Below, one piece after another: positions 15,272-22,443 of a stretch of 22,443 nt of DNA. Made by a program: the position numbers and the translations under genes. This DNA comes from Clostridium_AD sp047624165 (GTDB lineage Bacteria > Bacillota > Clostridia > Clostridiales > Clostridiaceae). Under the pieces are notes generated by a model that worked only from the letters and a program-made list of their open reading frames with translations, did no database searches and was not told the DNA's origin. The stretch covers positions 1 through 22,443 of the forward strand of contig JBLHPD010000058.1 in assembly GCA_047624165.1 (NCBI GenBank), written 5' to 3'. The number at the start of each line of letters is the position of its first letter. Position 1 is the first letter of the stretch.

Positions 15272-17272
15272 TTAATTAATTTTAAATTTATTTATTTCAT
15301 TCTCTAAGTGCTCAGCTAATATTTGAAGCTGACTTGAATGTTTTGTAAACTCTTCCATAGTAGCTGTTATTTCTTCTGTTGAAGCTGTAACTTCTTGTGA
15401 AGAGGAGGCTGTTTGTTCTGATATAGCTGAAATATTCTCGATTTCTGATACTGTAGATTGTTTTTTCTCATTTATATCAACAATAGAAATCTTTACTTCA
15501 TCAACTTTAGTAATCATTATTTCAATTGATTTCAAAATTTCACTGAAAATCTCCTTAGTTTGACTTACCGCTAAGTCTTGTTCATTTACTATAGTTTCAG
15601 TGGAGTTAATAGCTTTTACTGCGATATTTGATTTCTCCTGTATACCTGATATAATTACCTTTATCTCTTCTGTTGAAGTTTTCGACTGGTCAGCAAGTTT
15701 TCTTATTTCTTCTGCAACTACAGCAAATCCTTTACCTGCTTCACCTGCACGTGCAGATTCAATACTCGCATTTAATGATAAAAGATTAGTTTGTTCTGTT
15801 ATATTGGCTATTGTTTCAGAGATAGCATTTATTTGCTTAGTACTTTCATTCATATCTTGAACTATATCGTTAACTTCTGTAGTAGCTGTTTTTGTTTTAT
15901 TAGATTTCTCAATTAAGGTATTTATCATGGATAGTCCTTTTGAGCCTAAATCTTTAGTATCACTTGAGATTTTATCCATTTCATTAGAATTAACGCTAAT
16001 TTTATCTAATCTATTTGATAAGTCCTCCATCTGAGAAGCTCCATTTTGAGCATTTTGAGCTTGCTCAGTTGCGCCTACTGAAACTTGCTCTATTGCACTT
16101 GCTACTTCGCCTATAGATGCTGTTACTTCTTCTGACATACTTGAAAGATTTGTTGAGGTTTCGAGTACTGTCTTGGATGATTTAGTAACATTATTCACAA
16201 GTTCTAATATATTTTTTAGCATTGAGTTAAATGATATAGCTAAATCGCTAAATTCATCTTTTGTTGAAGCGGTAAAAGACACTGTTAAGTCGCCATTTGA
16301 AGCCTTAGCAAATACTTCTTTTAGCTTTTTAATATTATGAGATATTCCCTTACTTAATATCAAAGACATAAATATTGAAATTATTCCCATTACTAATATT
16401 ATTAAGAAAGTTGTATTTAATATAGACTTTATATCATTGGATAGTTCACTCTCATCTAAAGTAGCCACTAATTTCCAACCGGTTAATTCATTTGTTTGAT
16501 ATACTCCAAATTTTTTCGCACCATTATAATCGTAATTAACAAAACCACTATTCTCTGACTTTACTTTATCCCAAATGGATAACTTAGAGGCTGAATTTGT
16601 GTTAATGAGTTCCTTTTGTGGGTGAGCTAAAACATTACCTGCTACATCAGAAAGAAATACATATCCTGAATTGCCTACCTTCTTTGTAGCTATTCTTTCT
16701 GAAAGTGTAGTTAATGATAAATCTAACCCAATAACACCAACTACTTTTCCGTTTTTTTCTACTGTTCGTACAATTCCAACAACATTTATTCCAGTTGAAG
16801 AGTCTTCATAGCTAGGAGTGATTATAACTTCACCTTTATGTTCTAATGCTTGTTTATACCAAGGTCTTGTAGTTGCGTCATATCCGGCTTCCATTGTTAC
16901 ATTAGGACATATAGCAAATTTTCCAGAAGCAGTTCCGTAATAAATATCAAGTATGTCGTTGTCACTTTCTTTTACACCTTTCATTATATCCATTATAATA
17001 CTAGGGTTCTTATCTGTATCAATGTTTACAATATCAGGGTTCTTTGCAGTCATAGAAACTATATTTGAAAATCCTTGAAAATAATCATTTAACCCATTAT
17101 TTATTTCTGCAAGCGTTTGCGTGCTTGTAAGAGTTAACTTCTTACTAAGTATTGATTTTGATTGGCTATAAGAACCGAATCCCTCTATAATTAATGGAAT
17201 TACACAAATTGTTACTAAGCTAATAATTAATTTAGTGCGAATACTGTTCAGTTTTAAATTTTTGAATTTCAT
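15272..17272 (-). CDS. Methyl-accepting chemotaxis protein with dCache-type sensor domain
   Basis: A 666-residue chemoreceptor: membrane helix 1 (about 14-34), an extracellular double Cache domain (about 35-280), membrane helix 2 (about 287-307), HAMP (about 308-360) and a cytoplasmic signalling coiled coil whose tip, EQTNLLSLNASIESARAGE at 493-511, is the conserved CheA/CheW contact. In the membrane-distal pocket Y131, R136, W138, Y155 and D184 fall at nearly the spacing of the amino-acid motif known in dCache_1 receptors such as Pseudomonas PctA (Y121, R126, W128, Y144, D173), so an amino acid ligand is inferred. GAGGGGG lies eight bases before the start. The gene stands alone. No C-terminal CheR-tether pentapeptide is seen. 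Confidence 0.9.
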   Translation of the reverse strand: MKFKNLKLNSIRTKLIISLVTICVIPLIIEGFGSYSQSKSILSKKLTLTSTQTLAEINNGLNDYFQGFSNIVSMTAKNPDIVNIDTDKNPSIIMDIMKGVKESDNDILDIYYGTASGKFAICPNVTMEAGYDATTRPWYKQALEHKGEVIITPSYEDSSTGINVVGIVRTVEKNGKVVGVIGLDLSLTTLSERIATKKVGNSGYVFLSDVAGNVLAHPQKELINTNSASKLSIWDKVKSENSGFVNYDYNGAKKFGVYQTNELTGWKLVATLDESELSNDIKSILNTTFLIILVMGIISIFMSLILSKGISHNIKKLKEVFAKASNGDLTVSFTASTKDEFSDLAISFNSMLKNILELVNNVTKSSKTVLETSTNLSSMSEEVTASIGEVASAIEQVSVGATEQAQNAQNGASQMEDLSNRLDKISVNSNEMDKISSDTKDLGSKGLSMINTLIEKSNKTKTATTEVNDIVQDMNESTKQINAISETIANITEQTNLLSLNASIESARAGEAGKGFAVVAEEIRKLADQSKTSTEEIKVIISGIQEKSNIAVKAINSTETIVNEQDLAVSQTKEIFSEILKSIEIMITKVDEVKISIVDINEKKQSTVSEIENISAISEQTASSSQEVTASTEEITATMEEFTKHSSQLQILAEHLENEINKFKIN

Positions 17273-17758
17273 TTAGACGTCCCCCTCTTTATTTAGTTTA
17301 TGCAAATTATAATATGATAGGATATTTTTTTAATAAGATAAAGTTATATTAATAATTTACAATATAAATATTTAATGATAAAATTATCCAACCTAATACA
17401 TAATAAACGATATATTGACTAAAATCAATATATTTAGACTGTGTTTTAAAAATTATTTAAATTAAATTTAAATGAGTATTAAATTTAATATTATTAAAAA
17501 ATATAGCTGAATAAGAACTTAAGTTTATATATAATATAAAATTATTAATATACATTATTTTGAAATTAATGGTATGATATATCGTATAAACTGGCTGAGA
17601 ATTTAGTGCGTAAATGTAATTTACTGTATCGTATGTGAACGGCAATAATATTATTAGTATCTGTTTTTGTTTTAGAACCAATGCAAATAGCATAGTACTC
17701 AGTTTAAGATAATATAATATTTAGAATGTATAAATATTAATAGCAAGGGGCTGAGAGC
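17273..17758. other. Divergent intergenic region, 486 bases
   Basis: Very AT-rich region between the divergent chemoreceptor and permease genes; it must hold both promoters, but none stands out clearly (a TATAAT on the minus strand at 17311-17306 may serve the chemoreceptor). It contains an inverted repeat at 17410-17433, a GTAAAT-gta-ATTTAC hairpin at 17611-17625 and two ATCGTAT direct repeats at 17581 and 17628. No convincing gene or known RNA was found. Confidence 0.5.
17410..17433. repeat. Perfect 9-bp inverted repeat, possible operator
   Basis: ATATATTGA (17410-17418) and TCAATATAT (17425-17433) are separated by six bases. It lies about 140 bases upstream of the chemoreceptor start and 325 upstream of the permease start. 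It could be a repressor site; no regulator is implied. Confidence 0.5.
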
Positions 17759-18937
17759 TTGATTGATGAAAATAAGAGAACTTATGATAGTGAGATTACT
17801 CTAATAAAAAGTTTGATCATAATAATAGTCTTACTACTAAGTATATATTTTGCTAGGAATACTACTATTATAAAATTAGATTCAAGGATTATTAATGACT
17901 TTGCTACTATTTTTCTTAGCATAATTTTTGAAGGTATCCCATTTATTCTAATTGGAGCATTAACTTCTTCCATAATTCAGATATTTGTATCTGAGGATGC
18001 AATTGCTAAAATAATTCCTAAAAATAAATTTGTAGGGGTTTTAATTGCTTCCTTAGTTGGACTTGTTTTCCCAGTATGTGAGTGCGCTATTGTTCCTATA
18101 ACTAGGAGACTTCTTAAGAAGGGTGTTCCTTTAAATATTGCGGTTACATTTATGCTATCAGTTCCAATAATGAATCCAGTGGTTTTATTGTCAACGCATT
18201 ATGCTTTCATCGAGATGCCATATATGGTAATAGCAAGAGCTATGTTTGGTATGATTGGGGCCATAACAATAGGTATACTTATTGGAATACTACATAGGGG
18301 TACCCCCTTTAAGAGAGATACTGTGAAAAAAACTAAAGGCATCATATATAAAACGAGATGCGATTGTGAACATCATACGATGAGCATACGCAAAAATACT
18401 AAGGTTATTAAAAATAAACATAGCCATTCATATGAGAATAATGGTAACTGTTCTTGTGGGCATAGTCATAATAATAGCAAAAATAAGAATAAGCTCATAA
18501 GAAATATAGAGGAAATAATATCACATACTAGCGTAGAGCTATATGATATAGGTAGATTTTTTATAATGGGAGTATTCCTATCAACATGCATGCAGATTTT
18601 CATACCTAAGACATTTATTTTATCAATAGGTGGGGGCGTTTTATCTTCCATAATAGTGATGATGATGCTCGCCTTTGTTTTATCAATTTGTTCAGAAACA
18701 GATGCCTTTATAGCTAGAAGTTTTTTAGGGCAGTTTACCACTGGTTCAATTTTAGGCTTTTTAATCTTGGGACCTATGATAGATATAAAAAATACAATTA
18801 TGCTTTGTGGAAGTTTTAAAATAAGTTTCGTTGCTAAACTTATTTTCCTTATAATTACTATTTGTTTTATTTTAGCTGTAATAGCAAACATATTTCCCAT
18901 TGCTATTCTAGGTAATATTTTCAACTTAGGAATATGA
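17759..18937 (+). CDS. Predicted permease (DUF318/ArsP_1 type) with Cys/His-rich cytoplasmic loop
   Basis: A 392-residue membrane protein with about eight helices in two groups (about 16-180 and 265-390). PVCECAIVP at 105-113 and CSETDAFIARSF at 311-322 are the paired Cys/acidic motifs of this permease family, and SVPIMNPVVL at 134-143 is typical. The linker at about 201-241 is rich in Cys and His (CDCEHH, HSHS, CSCGHSHNNS) and looks like a metal-binding loop. The family is related to methylarsenite exporter ArsP and to B. subtilis YcgR; substrate is not established for this branch, but the loop favours a metal or metalloid. The start is TTG at 17759, eight bases after AAGGGG. The TIGR03943 partner follows after 105 bases. 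Confidence 0.8.
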   Translation: MIDENKRTYDSEITLIKSLIIIIVLLLSIYFARNTTIIKLDSRIINDFATIFLSIIFEGIPFILIGALTSSIIQIFVSEDAIAKIIPKNKFVGVLIASLVGLVFPVCECAIVPITRRLLKKGVPLNIAVTFMLSVPIMNPVVLLSTHYAFIEMPYMVIARAMFGMIGAITIGILIGILHRGTPFKRDTVKKTKGIIYKTRCDCEHHTMSIRKNTKVIKNKHSHSYENNGNCSCGHSHNNSKNKNKLIRNIEEIISHTSVELYDIGRFFIMGVFLSTCMQIFIPKTFILSIGGGVLSSIIVMMMLAFVLSICSETDAFIARSFLGQFTTGSILGFLILGPMIDIKNTIMLCGSFKISFVAKLIFLIITICFILAVIANIFPIAILGNIFNLGI

Positions 18938-18995
18938 AAAAAAGACTAGCATGTTAATTAGTTATTATATTATAAAGACCAACAAGAGGGATAAC

Positions 18996-19016
18996 GGTAG
19001 ATAACTGTTATCTACC
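18996..19016 (+). repeat. Perfect 10-bp palindrome between permease and TIGR03943 genes
   Basis: GGTAGATAAC-T-GTTATCTACC, with GGGATAAC just upstream echoing one arm. There is no T-run after it, so it is not a standard terminator. It lies 27 bases before the start codon of the next gene and could be an operator, an RNA-processing stem or an attenuating hairpin. Confidence 0.7.
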
Positions 19017-19042
19017 CACAAGAACTACTAGGAGGGTAATGC

Positions 19043-19888
19043 GTGAAAAAAAAGTTGAATTTAAATGAATTAATATGGTTTCTCATACTTATAGGTTTCA
19101 CTTACTATTTTTATATGATTATAAGTACAAATAAAATAACTTTATTTGTACATCCCAAGATGGTTAAATACGTAAAGTTTGCATTAGTTTTTTTTATCAT
19201 TTTGGTTGTTTTCCAAGGGAAAAATATTTTTAGTGCTAAAAAAGATAAGACATTAAAGCTGGGATATATCATGTTCCTAATTCCACTTATCTTAGGAATT
19301 CTATTGAAATCAGAAGGGCTCAGTGTTAATAGCGTAATAAACAAAGGATTTTCATTAACGTCACAATTGAAAATTAATAATTTAAATCATAAACATACAC
19401 TCTTACCTGATGGGACACAGATATGTGAGTATGATGAAAAAAATATTATGTCTACTGAGAACAATAATGTCGCATTAAAGAACTCTTTAGAAAGTATGGA
19501 ACTAGTAAAAGATGAAACTATGAATATGACTAATGAAAACTTTAAAAATCATTATGAAGATATATATGGAAATCCAGAAAATTATGTTGGTAGGGCTATT
19601 AATATAAAGGGTTTTGTATATAACCAAAAGGGACTTAATAAAAACGAATTTATATTATCTAGAATTGTTGTAAGTTGTTGCATGGCAGATGCTCAGTTAT
19701 GGGGCCTTCTATGTAATTATTCGAAAGAAAAAATATTCACTGAGGGCACTTGGGTAAATATAGAGGGTACACTTGGACAGCGAGAATATCAGGATCTTAA
19801 AAGTGGAGAAATTAGTATAATTCCAATAATTAAAGTAAATAAAATAGAAAGAGCTGATAAGCAAGATAATGATTATTTATATAATTAG
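19043..19888 (+). CDS. TIGR03943/DUF1980 family membrane protein
   Basis: A 281-residue protein with two hydrophobic hairpin regions in its first third (about 9-27 and 45-60, then 75-90) and a C-terminal extracellular OB-like domain. The motif VVSCCMADAQLWGL near 208-221 (CCxAD) and YVGRAINIKGFV are family signatures. A His/Asp-containing stretch (NHKHTLLPDG) precedes it. The start is GTG at 19043 with GGAGGG upstream. The gene is nearly always the neighbour of a DUF318-type permease (YcgQ next to YcgR in B. subtilis), so the two probably form one transport or metal-handling unit. The molecular role is unknown. Confidence 0.82.
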   Translation: MKKKLNLNELIWFLILIGFTYYFYMIISTNKITLFVHPKMVKYVKFALVFFIILVVFQGKNIFSAKKDKTLKLGYIMFLIPLILGILLKSEGLSVNSVINKGFSLTSQLKINNLNHKHTLLPDGTQICEYDEKNIMSTENNNVALKNSLESMELVKDETMNMTNENFKNHYEDIYGNPENYVGRAINIKGFVYNQKGLNKNEFILSRIVVSCCMADAQLWGLLCNYSKEKIFTEGTWVNIEGTLGQREYQDLKSGEISIIPIIKVNKIERADKQDNDYLYN

Positions 19889-19940
19889 TAAAATCCATAA
19901 TTTTGAAAAAAACTAGCAAGGGATATAAAACTCTTATAGA

Positions 19941-19969
19941 TTGACATAATTAATATAATGCTATAGACT
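19941..19969 (+). promoter_or_regulatory. Candidate promoter of the cobalamin operon
   Basis: A consensus TTGACA (19941-19946) and, 17 bases on, a weak TAGACT (19964-19969) lie about 85 bases upstream of the riboswitch. The -35 is good and the -10 poor, so the exact start is uncertain. Confidence 0.4.
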
Positions 19970-20049
19970 TGATTATGTAGAAACGCATTACATAATGGAA
20001 TTTGTAAGTTCGATTTTAAGATAGTATATTAGTAGAAAAGTGAATAGAT

Positions 20050-20205
20050 ATTTTTAGGTGCCTTTTAAAATAAGGTGAAAAGGGAATGTGGTGTAATTCC
20101 ACAGCAGCCCCCGCTACTGTAATTGAACATGGATTTTTTTTATAACAACCTGCAAAGGGAAAGGGATAAGAAAAAGCATATCAAGAGCCAGGAGACCTGC
20201 CTAAA
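20050..20205 (+). ncRNA. Cobalamin (B12) riboswitch
   Basis: The conserved elements appear in order: AGGTGCC (20056), a GGTGAAAAGGGAA block (20074 on), the B12-box core GCAGCCCCCGCTACTGTAA (20104 on), a variable P6 arm with AAAGGGAAAGGGATAAG, and the closing GCCAGGAGACCTGCCT (20187-20202). It senses adenosyl- or other cobalamin and lowers expression of the genes below when B12 is plentiful. It precedes cobQ and cbiB, which fits. About 30 bases after its end a second, unrelated structured RNA begins, and the only clear terminator follows that one. Confidence 0.95.
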
Positions 20206-20230
20206 ATAGTAATATTAGGTACATGAAAAT

Positions 20231-20375
20231 AAATAACAAGTCAAAGATGCGACGGATATTTTGTGTCAGACAAGGAGAAAGGTTCCGTTGCTAGTTGTAC
20301 TATCAGCGGGATCTGATGACGAAGTATGACGCAAACTAGACTAGCATACTGACTTGATATTTATTTGAATGTGCC
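20231..20375 (+). ncRNA. Structured RNA candidate, copy B (homologous to 283-438 minus)
   Basis: It lies between the cobalamin riboswitch and the terminator in front of cobQ. A closing helix pairs 20227-20243 with 20350-20366 (16 of 17 positions; arms AAATAAATAACAAGTCA and TGACTTGATATTTATTT). A long-range helix joins TTTGTGTC (20260-20267) to GACGCAAA (20328-20335). ATCAG (20302-20306) and CTGAT (20313-20317) form a hairpin. TGCTAGT (20289-20295), inside the long helix, pairs perfectly with ACTAGCA (20340-20346) outside it, a pseudoknot. An alternative 8-bp helix, GCGACGGA (20249-20256) with TCCGTTGC (20284-20291), competes with the last one, so two folds are possible. A CTTTC-ggcgg-GAAAG hairpin follows. 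No coding potential is evident. Family not recognised. Confidence 0.75.
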
Positions 20376-20435
20376 TTCAGCTTTCGGCGGGAAAGAACTT
20401 GTAGAATTTAAGTTAGTGCAATGAGGATTTTGTAC

Positions 20436-20474
20436 ATAACAGCAGGTGTGAAAGCTTGCTGTTATTTTTATTTT
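20436..20474 (+). terminator. Terminator/expression platform in the cobQ leader
   Basis: ATAACAGCA (20436-20444) and TGCTGTTAT (20457-20465) form a perfect 9-bp stem with a 12-base loop, followed by TTTTATTTT. It ends about 40 bases before the cobQ start and would be the intrinsic terminator through which the riboswitch, the second RNA, or both control the operon. Confidence 0.85.
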
Positions 20475-20516
20475 GTACCAAAGTAGAATACTATGAGGAA
20501 GAAGGGAGAAAGAGTT

Positions 20517-22091
20517 ATGGCTAAAATAATGGTTCAAGGAACTGCTTCATCTGTAGGGAAAAGCATATTAGTAACAGCATTTTGTAGGATTTTTAAACAA
20601 GATGGATTTTCAGTATGCCCTTTTAAGTCACAGAATATGTCATTGAATTCTTATATTACATTAGATGGGAAAGAAATGGGACGAGCACAGGTGCTTCAAG
20701 CCTATGCAGCTGGCCTTGAGCCAGAAGTATTTATGAATCCGATTTTATTAAAACCTACCTCAGATAAAAAGTGCCAAATTATAGTTAATGGTAAGGTTTT
20801 TGGAAATAGTACAGCAATGGAGTACCATAATATGAAATTAGAATTTAAAGATATGTTAAAGAATCAGTTTGAGGATTTAGAAAAGAAGTTTGATATTATA
20901 GTAATGGAGGGTGCAGGCAGTCCTGCAGAAATTAATTTAAGAGATAGAGATATAGTAAATATGGGAATGGCAGAGCTTATAGATGCCCCTGTAATCCTGG
21001 CAGGAGATATAGATAAAGGCGGCGTATTTGCATCCCTTGCAGGAACTTTGCTTTTACTAAATGAGAATGAGAAAAAAAGAGTTAAAGCCACTATTATAAA
21101 TAAATTTAGAGGTGATTTAGAAATTTTAAAACCTGGACTTACAATGCTAGAGGATATTATACATATTCCTTGTGCAGGGGTAGTCCCTTACTTTAGATTG
21201 GATTTAGAAGATGAAGATGGGGCAGTAGAATTTAACAAAAAAATTACTGCACCTATAGATATAGCGGTAATAAAGCTTCCACACATATCGAATTTTACAG
21301 ATTTAGATGCATTAAAGATTGAGGAAGATGTATCAGTTAGATTTGTTGCAACTAAAGAAGAATTGGGAGAGCCGGACTTACTTATAATACCTGGAACTAA
21401 AAATACTATTGGGGATTTAATCACTTTAAGAGAGTCGGGACTTGTGGGCGCCATTGTGAAATATAGCAAAAAAGGCAACATATTAGGTATTTGTGGAGGC
21501 TATCAAATGCTTGGGAATAGCTTAAGTGATCCTCATGGTGTAGAGGCAAATTTAGAAAAAATAGAGGGCATGAAGCTTTTAGACATAGATACAATATTTG
21601 AAGATGAAAAAATAACTACAAGAGTAAAGGCTCGAAGTATTAATAAGTGGGCTAATAACATATCCAATAGTGAAAAAAACAATATAGAAAGTTCTAGTAA
21701 TATAAATCTTGAAGTCTATGGTTATGAAATACATATGGGTAAATGCATCTATGGGCATAATGCAAAACCACTTTTTGAAATTTATGAAAAGTATGGCGAG
21801 AACTCTTCTTTACAAGGTGAACACTCTATTTCGCTTGACGGAGCAATTAATGAAAGCGGAAATATTATGGGCACATATATTCATGGGATTTTCGATGGAG
21901 TAGAGTTTAGGCAGCATTTGGTTAATACTTTAAGAATAAAAAAATCTATGGAAACTAAGAAATCTAAGGTTTATGAAAGTCTAAGGGAAACAGAAATAGA
22001 CAAGCTAGCAGATATAGTCAGAGGTAGTATAGACATGGATGCAATCTATAAAATATTAGGAATGAAAAAGTTGGGGACAGGTAGCAACTAA
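20517..22091 (+). CDS. cobQ: Cobyric acid synthase
   Basis: About 524 residues; the glutamine-dependent enzyme that amidates four side chains of adenosylcobyrinic a,c-diamide in cobalamin synthesis. The N-terminal ATP domain has the P-loop GTASSVGKS (about 7-15), SQNMSLNSYIT and MEGAGSPAEINL. The C-terminal type-1 glutaminase domain has the Cys in GICGGYQMLG (about 325) and the His in TYIHGIFDG (about 452). The start at 20517 is preferred because AAGGGAG lies in front, while the ATG eight codons earlier has no site. The last six codons and stop (LGTGSN*) are written by a copy of the dispersed GGGGACAGGTAACAACTAA repeat, so the tail after about GMKK is foreign to the family. It is under a cobalamin riboswitch and followed by cbiB. 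Confidence 0.95.
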   Translation: MAKIMVQGTASSVGKSILVTAFCRIFKQDGFSVCPFKSQNMSLNSYITLDGKEMGRAQVLQAYAAGLEPEVFMNPILLKPTSDKKCQIIVNGKVFGNSTAMEYHNMKLEFKDMLKNQFEDLEKKFDIIVMEGAGSPAEINLRDRDIVNMGMAELIDAPVILAGDIDKGGVFASLAGTLLLLNENEKKRVKATIINKFRGDLEILKPGLTMLEDIIHIPCAGVVPYFRLDLEDEDGAVEFNKKITAPIDIAVIKLPHISNFTDLDALKIEEDVSVRFVATKEELGEPDLLIIPGTKNTIGDLITLRESGLVGAIVKYSKKGNILGICGGYQMLGNSLSDPHGVEANLEKIEGMKLLDIDTIFEDEKITTRVKARSINKWANNISNSEKNNIESSSNINLEVYGYEIHMGKCIYGHNAKPLFEIYEKYGENSSLQGEHSISLDGAINESGNIMGTYIHGIFDGVEFRQHLVNTLRIKKSMETKKSKVYESLRETEIDKLADIVRGSIDMDAIYKILGMKKLGTGSN

Positions 22092-22259
22092 TTAATAAAG
22101 CTGGACGGACGGGAAAAGACGGGGACAGGTAACAATTAAATAAAGCTGAAGCTGAAAAAAAGGTTGGGGACAGGTAACAACTAATTAAACTAAGCTGAAT
22201 GGTTGGGGACAGTTAACAACTAATTTAAAAAAAGTTAAAAAGGCATTAACTGTCCCCAA
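22071..22259 (+). repeat. Array of four direct repeats ending in a 14-bp inverted repeat
   Basis: Copies of TTGGGGACAGGTAACAACTA start at 22071 (with GTAGC), about 22119 (AACAATTA), 22164 (consensus) and 22203 (AGTTAAC). Spacers share a TAAAGCTG or TAAGCTG motif, so the true unit is longer than the core. The last copy, TTGGGGACAGTTAA (22203-22216), has a perfect inverted partner, TTAACTGTCCCCAA (22246-22259), with a 29-base loop. The first copy overlaps the cobQ 3' end. The array fills the gap between cobQ and cbiB. Confidence 0.9.
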
Positions 22260-22261
22260 AC

Positions 22262-22291
22262 AAACGACAATGAAACGACAAAGAAACGACA
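22262..22291 (+). repeat. Three AAACGACA units at 11-bp period
   Basis: AAACGACA occurs at 22262, 22273 and 22284, each 11 bases apart, directly after the inverted repeat and about 30 bases before the cbiB start. The helical-turn spacing could mark a protein-binding site or simple slippage. Confidence 0.7.
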
Positions 22292-22321
22292 GAAATAAGT
22301 AGTAGATAGTGAGGAATTAAC

Positions 22322-22443
22322 ATGGAAATACTATTGGTAACGAATGTAGTAGATTTAATATTAGCGGTTATGTTAGACTTATTAATTGGAGACCCATATT
22401 GGTTTCCACACCCAGTGATTTATATAGGAAAACTTATTTCTGA
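22322..22443 (+). CDS. cbiB: Adenosylcobinamide-phosphate synthase (CbiB/CobD), N-terminal fragment
   Basis: The first 40 codons; the gene runs off the right edge. The reading MEILLVTNVVDLILAVMLD, then LIGDPYWFPHPVIYIGKLIS, carries the family's conserved D-x-x-x-GDP-x-x-x-PHPV-x-x-(I/M)G signature inside the first membrane segment. The enzyme joins the aminopropanol arm to adenosylcobyric acid, the step after CobQ. GTGAGG lies about eight bases upstream of the ATG. It follows cobQ by 230 bases of repeats, presumably in the same riboswitch-controlled operon. Confidence 0.9.
   Translation, partial: MEILLVTNVVDLILAVMLDLLIGDPYWFPHPVIYIGKLIS

Noticed and set aside
17580..17660. CGTATAA and later CGTATG blocks, considered as a purine riboswitch.
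   Set aside because: The conserved loops and the three-way junction cannot be built, and the downstream permease pair is not a purine gene.
17457..17693. A 78-codon open frame on the minus strand upstream of the permease gene.
   Set aside because: Composition follows the AT-rich background, no ribosome site precedes it and the peptide shows no domain or signal; it overlaps the region expected to hold promoters.
17744..17757. AAGGGGCTGAGAG, resembling the CTGAGA element of a TPP riboswitch.
   Set aside because: The rest of the thi-box is missing and the stretch is explained by the ribosome site of the TTG start at 17759.
20311..20338. CTGATGA followed by a short stem and CAAA, resembling a hammerhead ribozyme core (also at 356-333 minus).
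   Set aside because: The required GAAA after stem II is CAAA in both copies, the cleavage-site strand and stems I and III cannot be placed, and the motif is better explained by the hairpin and helix of the shared RNA fold.
21709..21903. A 64-codon plus-strand frame inside cobQ.
   Set aside because: It is an out-of-frame shadow of the glutaminase domain of cobQ, whose motifs are intact.

Overview
The window is low-GC, AT-rich DNA with strong GGAGG-type ribosome sites, several TTG/GTG starts, a clostridial-type PerR, a PIN-PhoH ATPase, a Cache-type chemoreceptor and an anaerobic-type cobalamin operon under a B12 riboswitch. It fits a Clostridium (sensu stricto) or close relative chromosome. 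No phage, conjugation, CRISPR or transposase gene is visible, and no rRNA or tRNA gene was recognised.

Layout. 1-463: first codons of a bactofilin gene (minus strand) and a long leader holding a structured-RNA candidate. 464-2812: divergent pair, a membrane-anchored FG-GAP/VCBS-type protein (minus) and an orphan solute-binding lipoprotein (plus). 2922-4948: perR (minus) and a PIN-PhoH ATPase (plus). 5023-9527: a tandem duplication of about 2.25 kb; each copy carries promoter region, a membrane-anchored phosphodiester glycosidase (NAGPA/DUF2233), a membrane-anchored propeller-like protein and a terminator. 9567-13411: a short interspersed repeat array, then a large secreted double nucleotidase with an SH3 domain. 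13511-15147: M50 rhomboid-like/site-2-type protease and trmB, with more repeats between them. 15272-17272: chemoreceptor with a putative amino-acid-binding dCache domain (minus). 17759-19888: permease (DUF318/ArsP_1 type) with a Cys/His-rich loop plus its usual partner, a TIGR03943/DUF1980 protein. 19941-22443: cobalamin riboswitch, second copy of the structured RNA, terminator, cobQ, an array of repeats and the start of cbiB/cobD.

The main discovery candidate is a pair of homologous, apparently pseudoknotted RNAs at two unrelated loci in the window: 283-438 on the minus strand, between the VCBS gene and bactofilin, and 20231-20375 on the plus strand, wedged between a cobalamin riboswitch and the terminator in front of cobQ. 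Aligned by eye over 114 nt they are about 75% identical, and a long-range helix is kept by compensatory changes. I could not match them to a known RNA family from memory.

A second theme is a dispersed repeat with core GGGGACAGGTAACAACTAA, present at three places (about 9.6, 14.3 and 22.1-22.3 kb). At the last place it supplies the final codons and stop of cobQ and ends in a 14-bp perfect inverted repeat. Domain, residue and promoter positions come from manual reading and counts may be off by a few.
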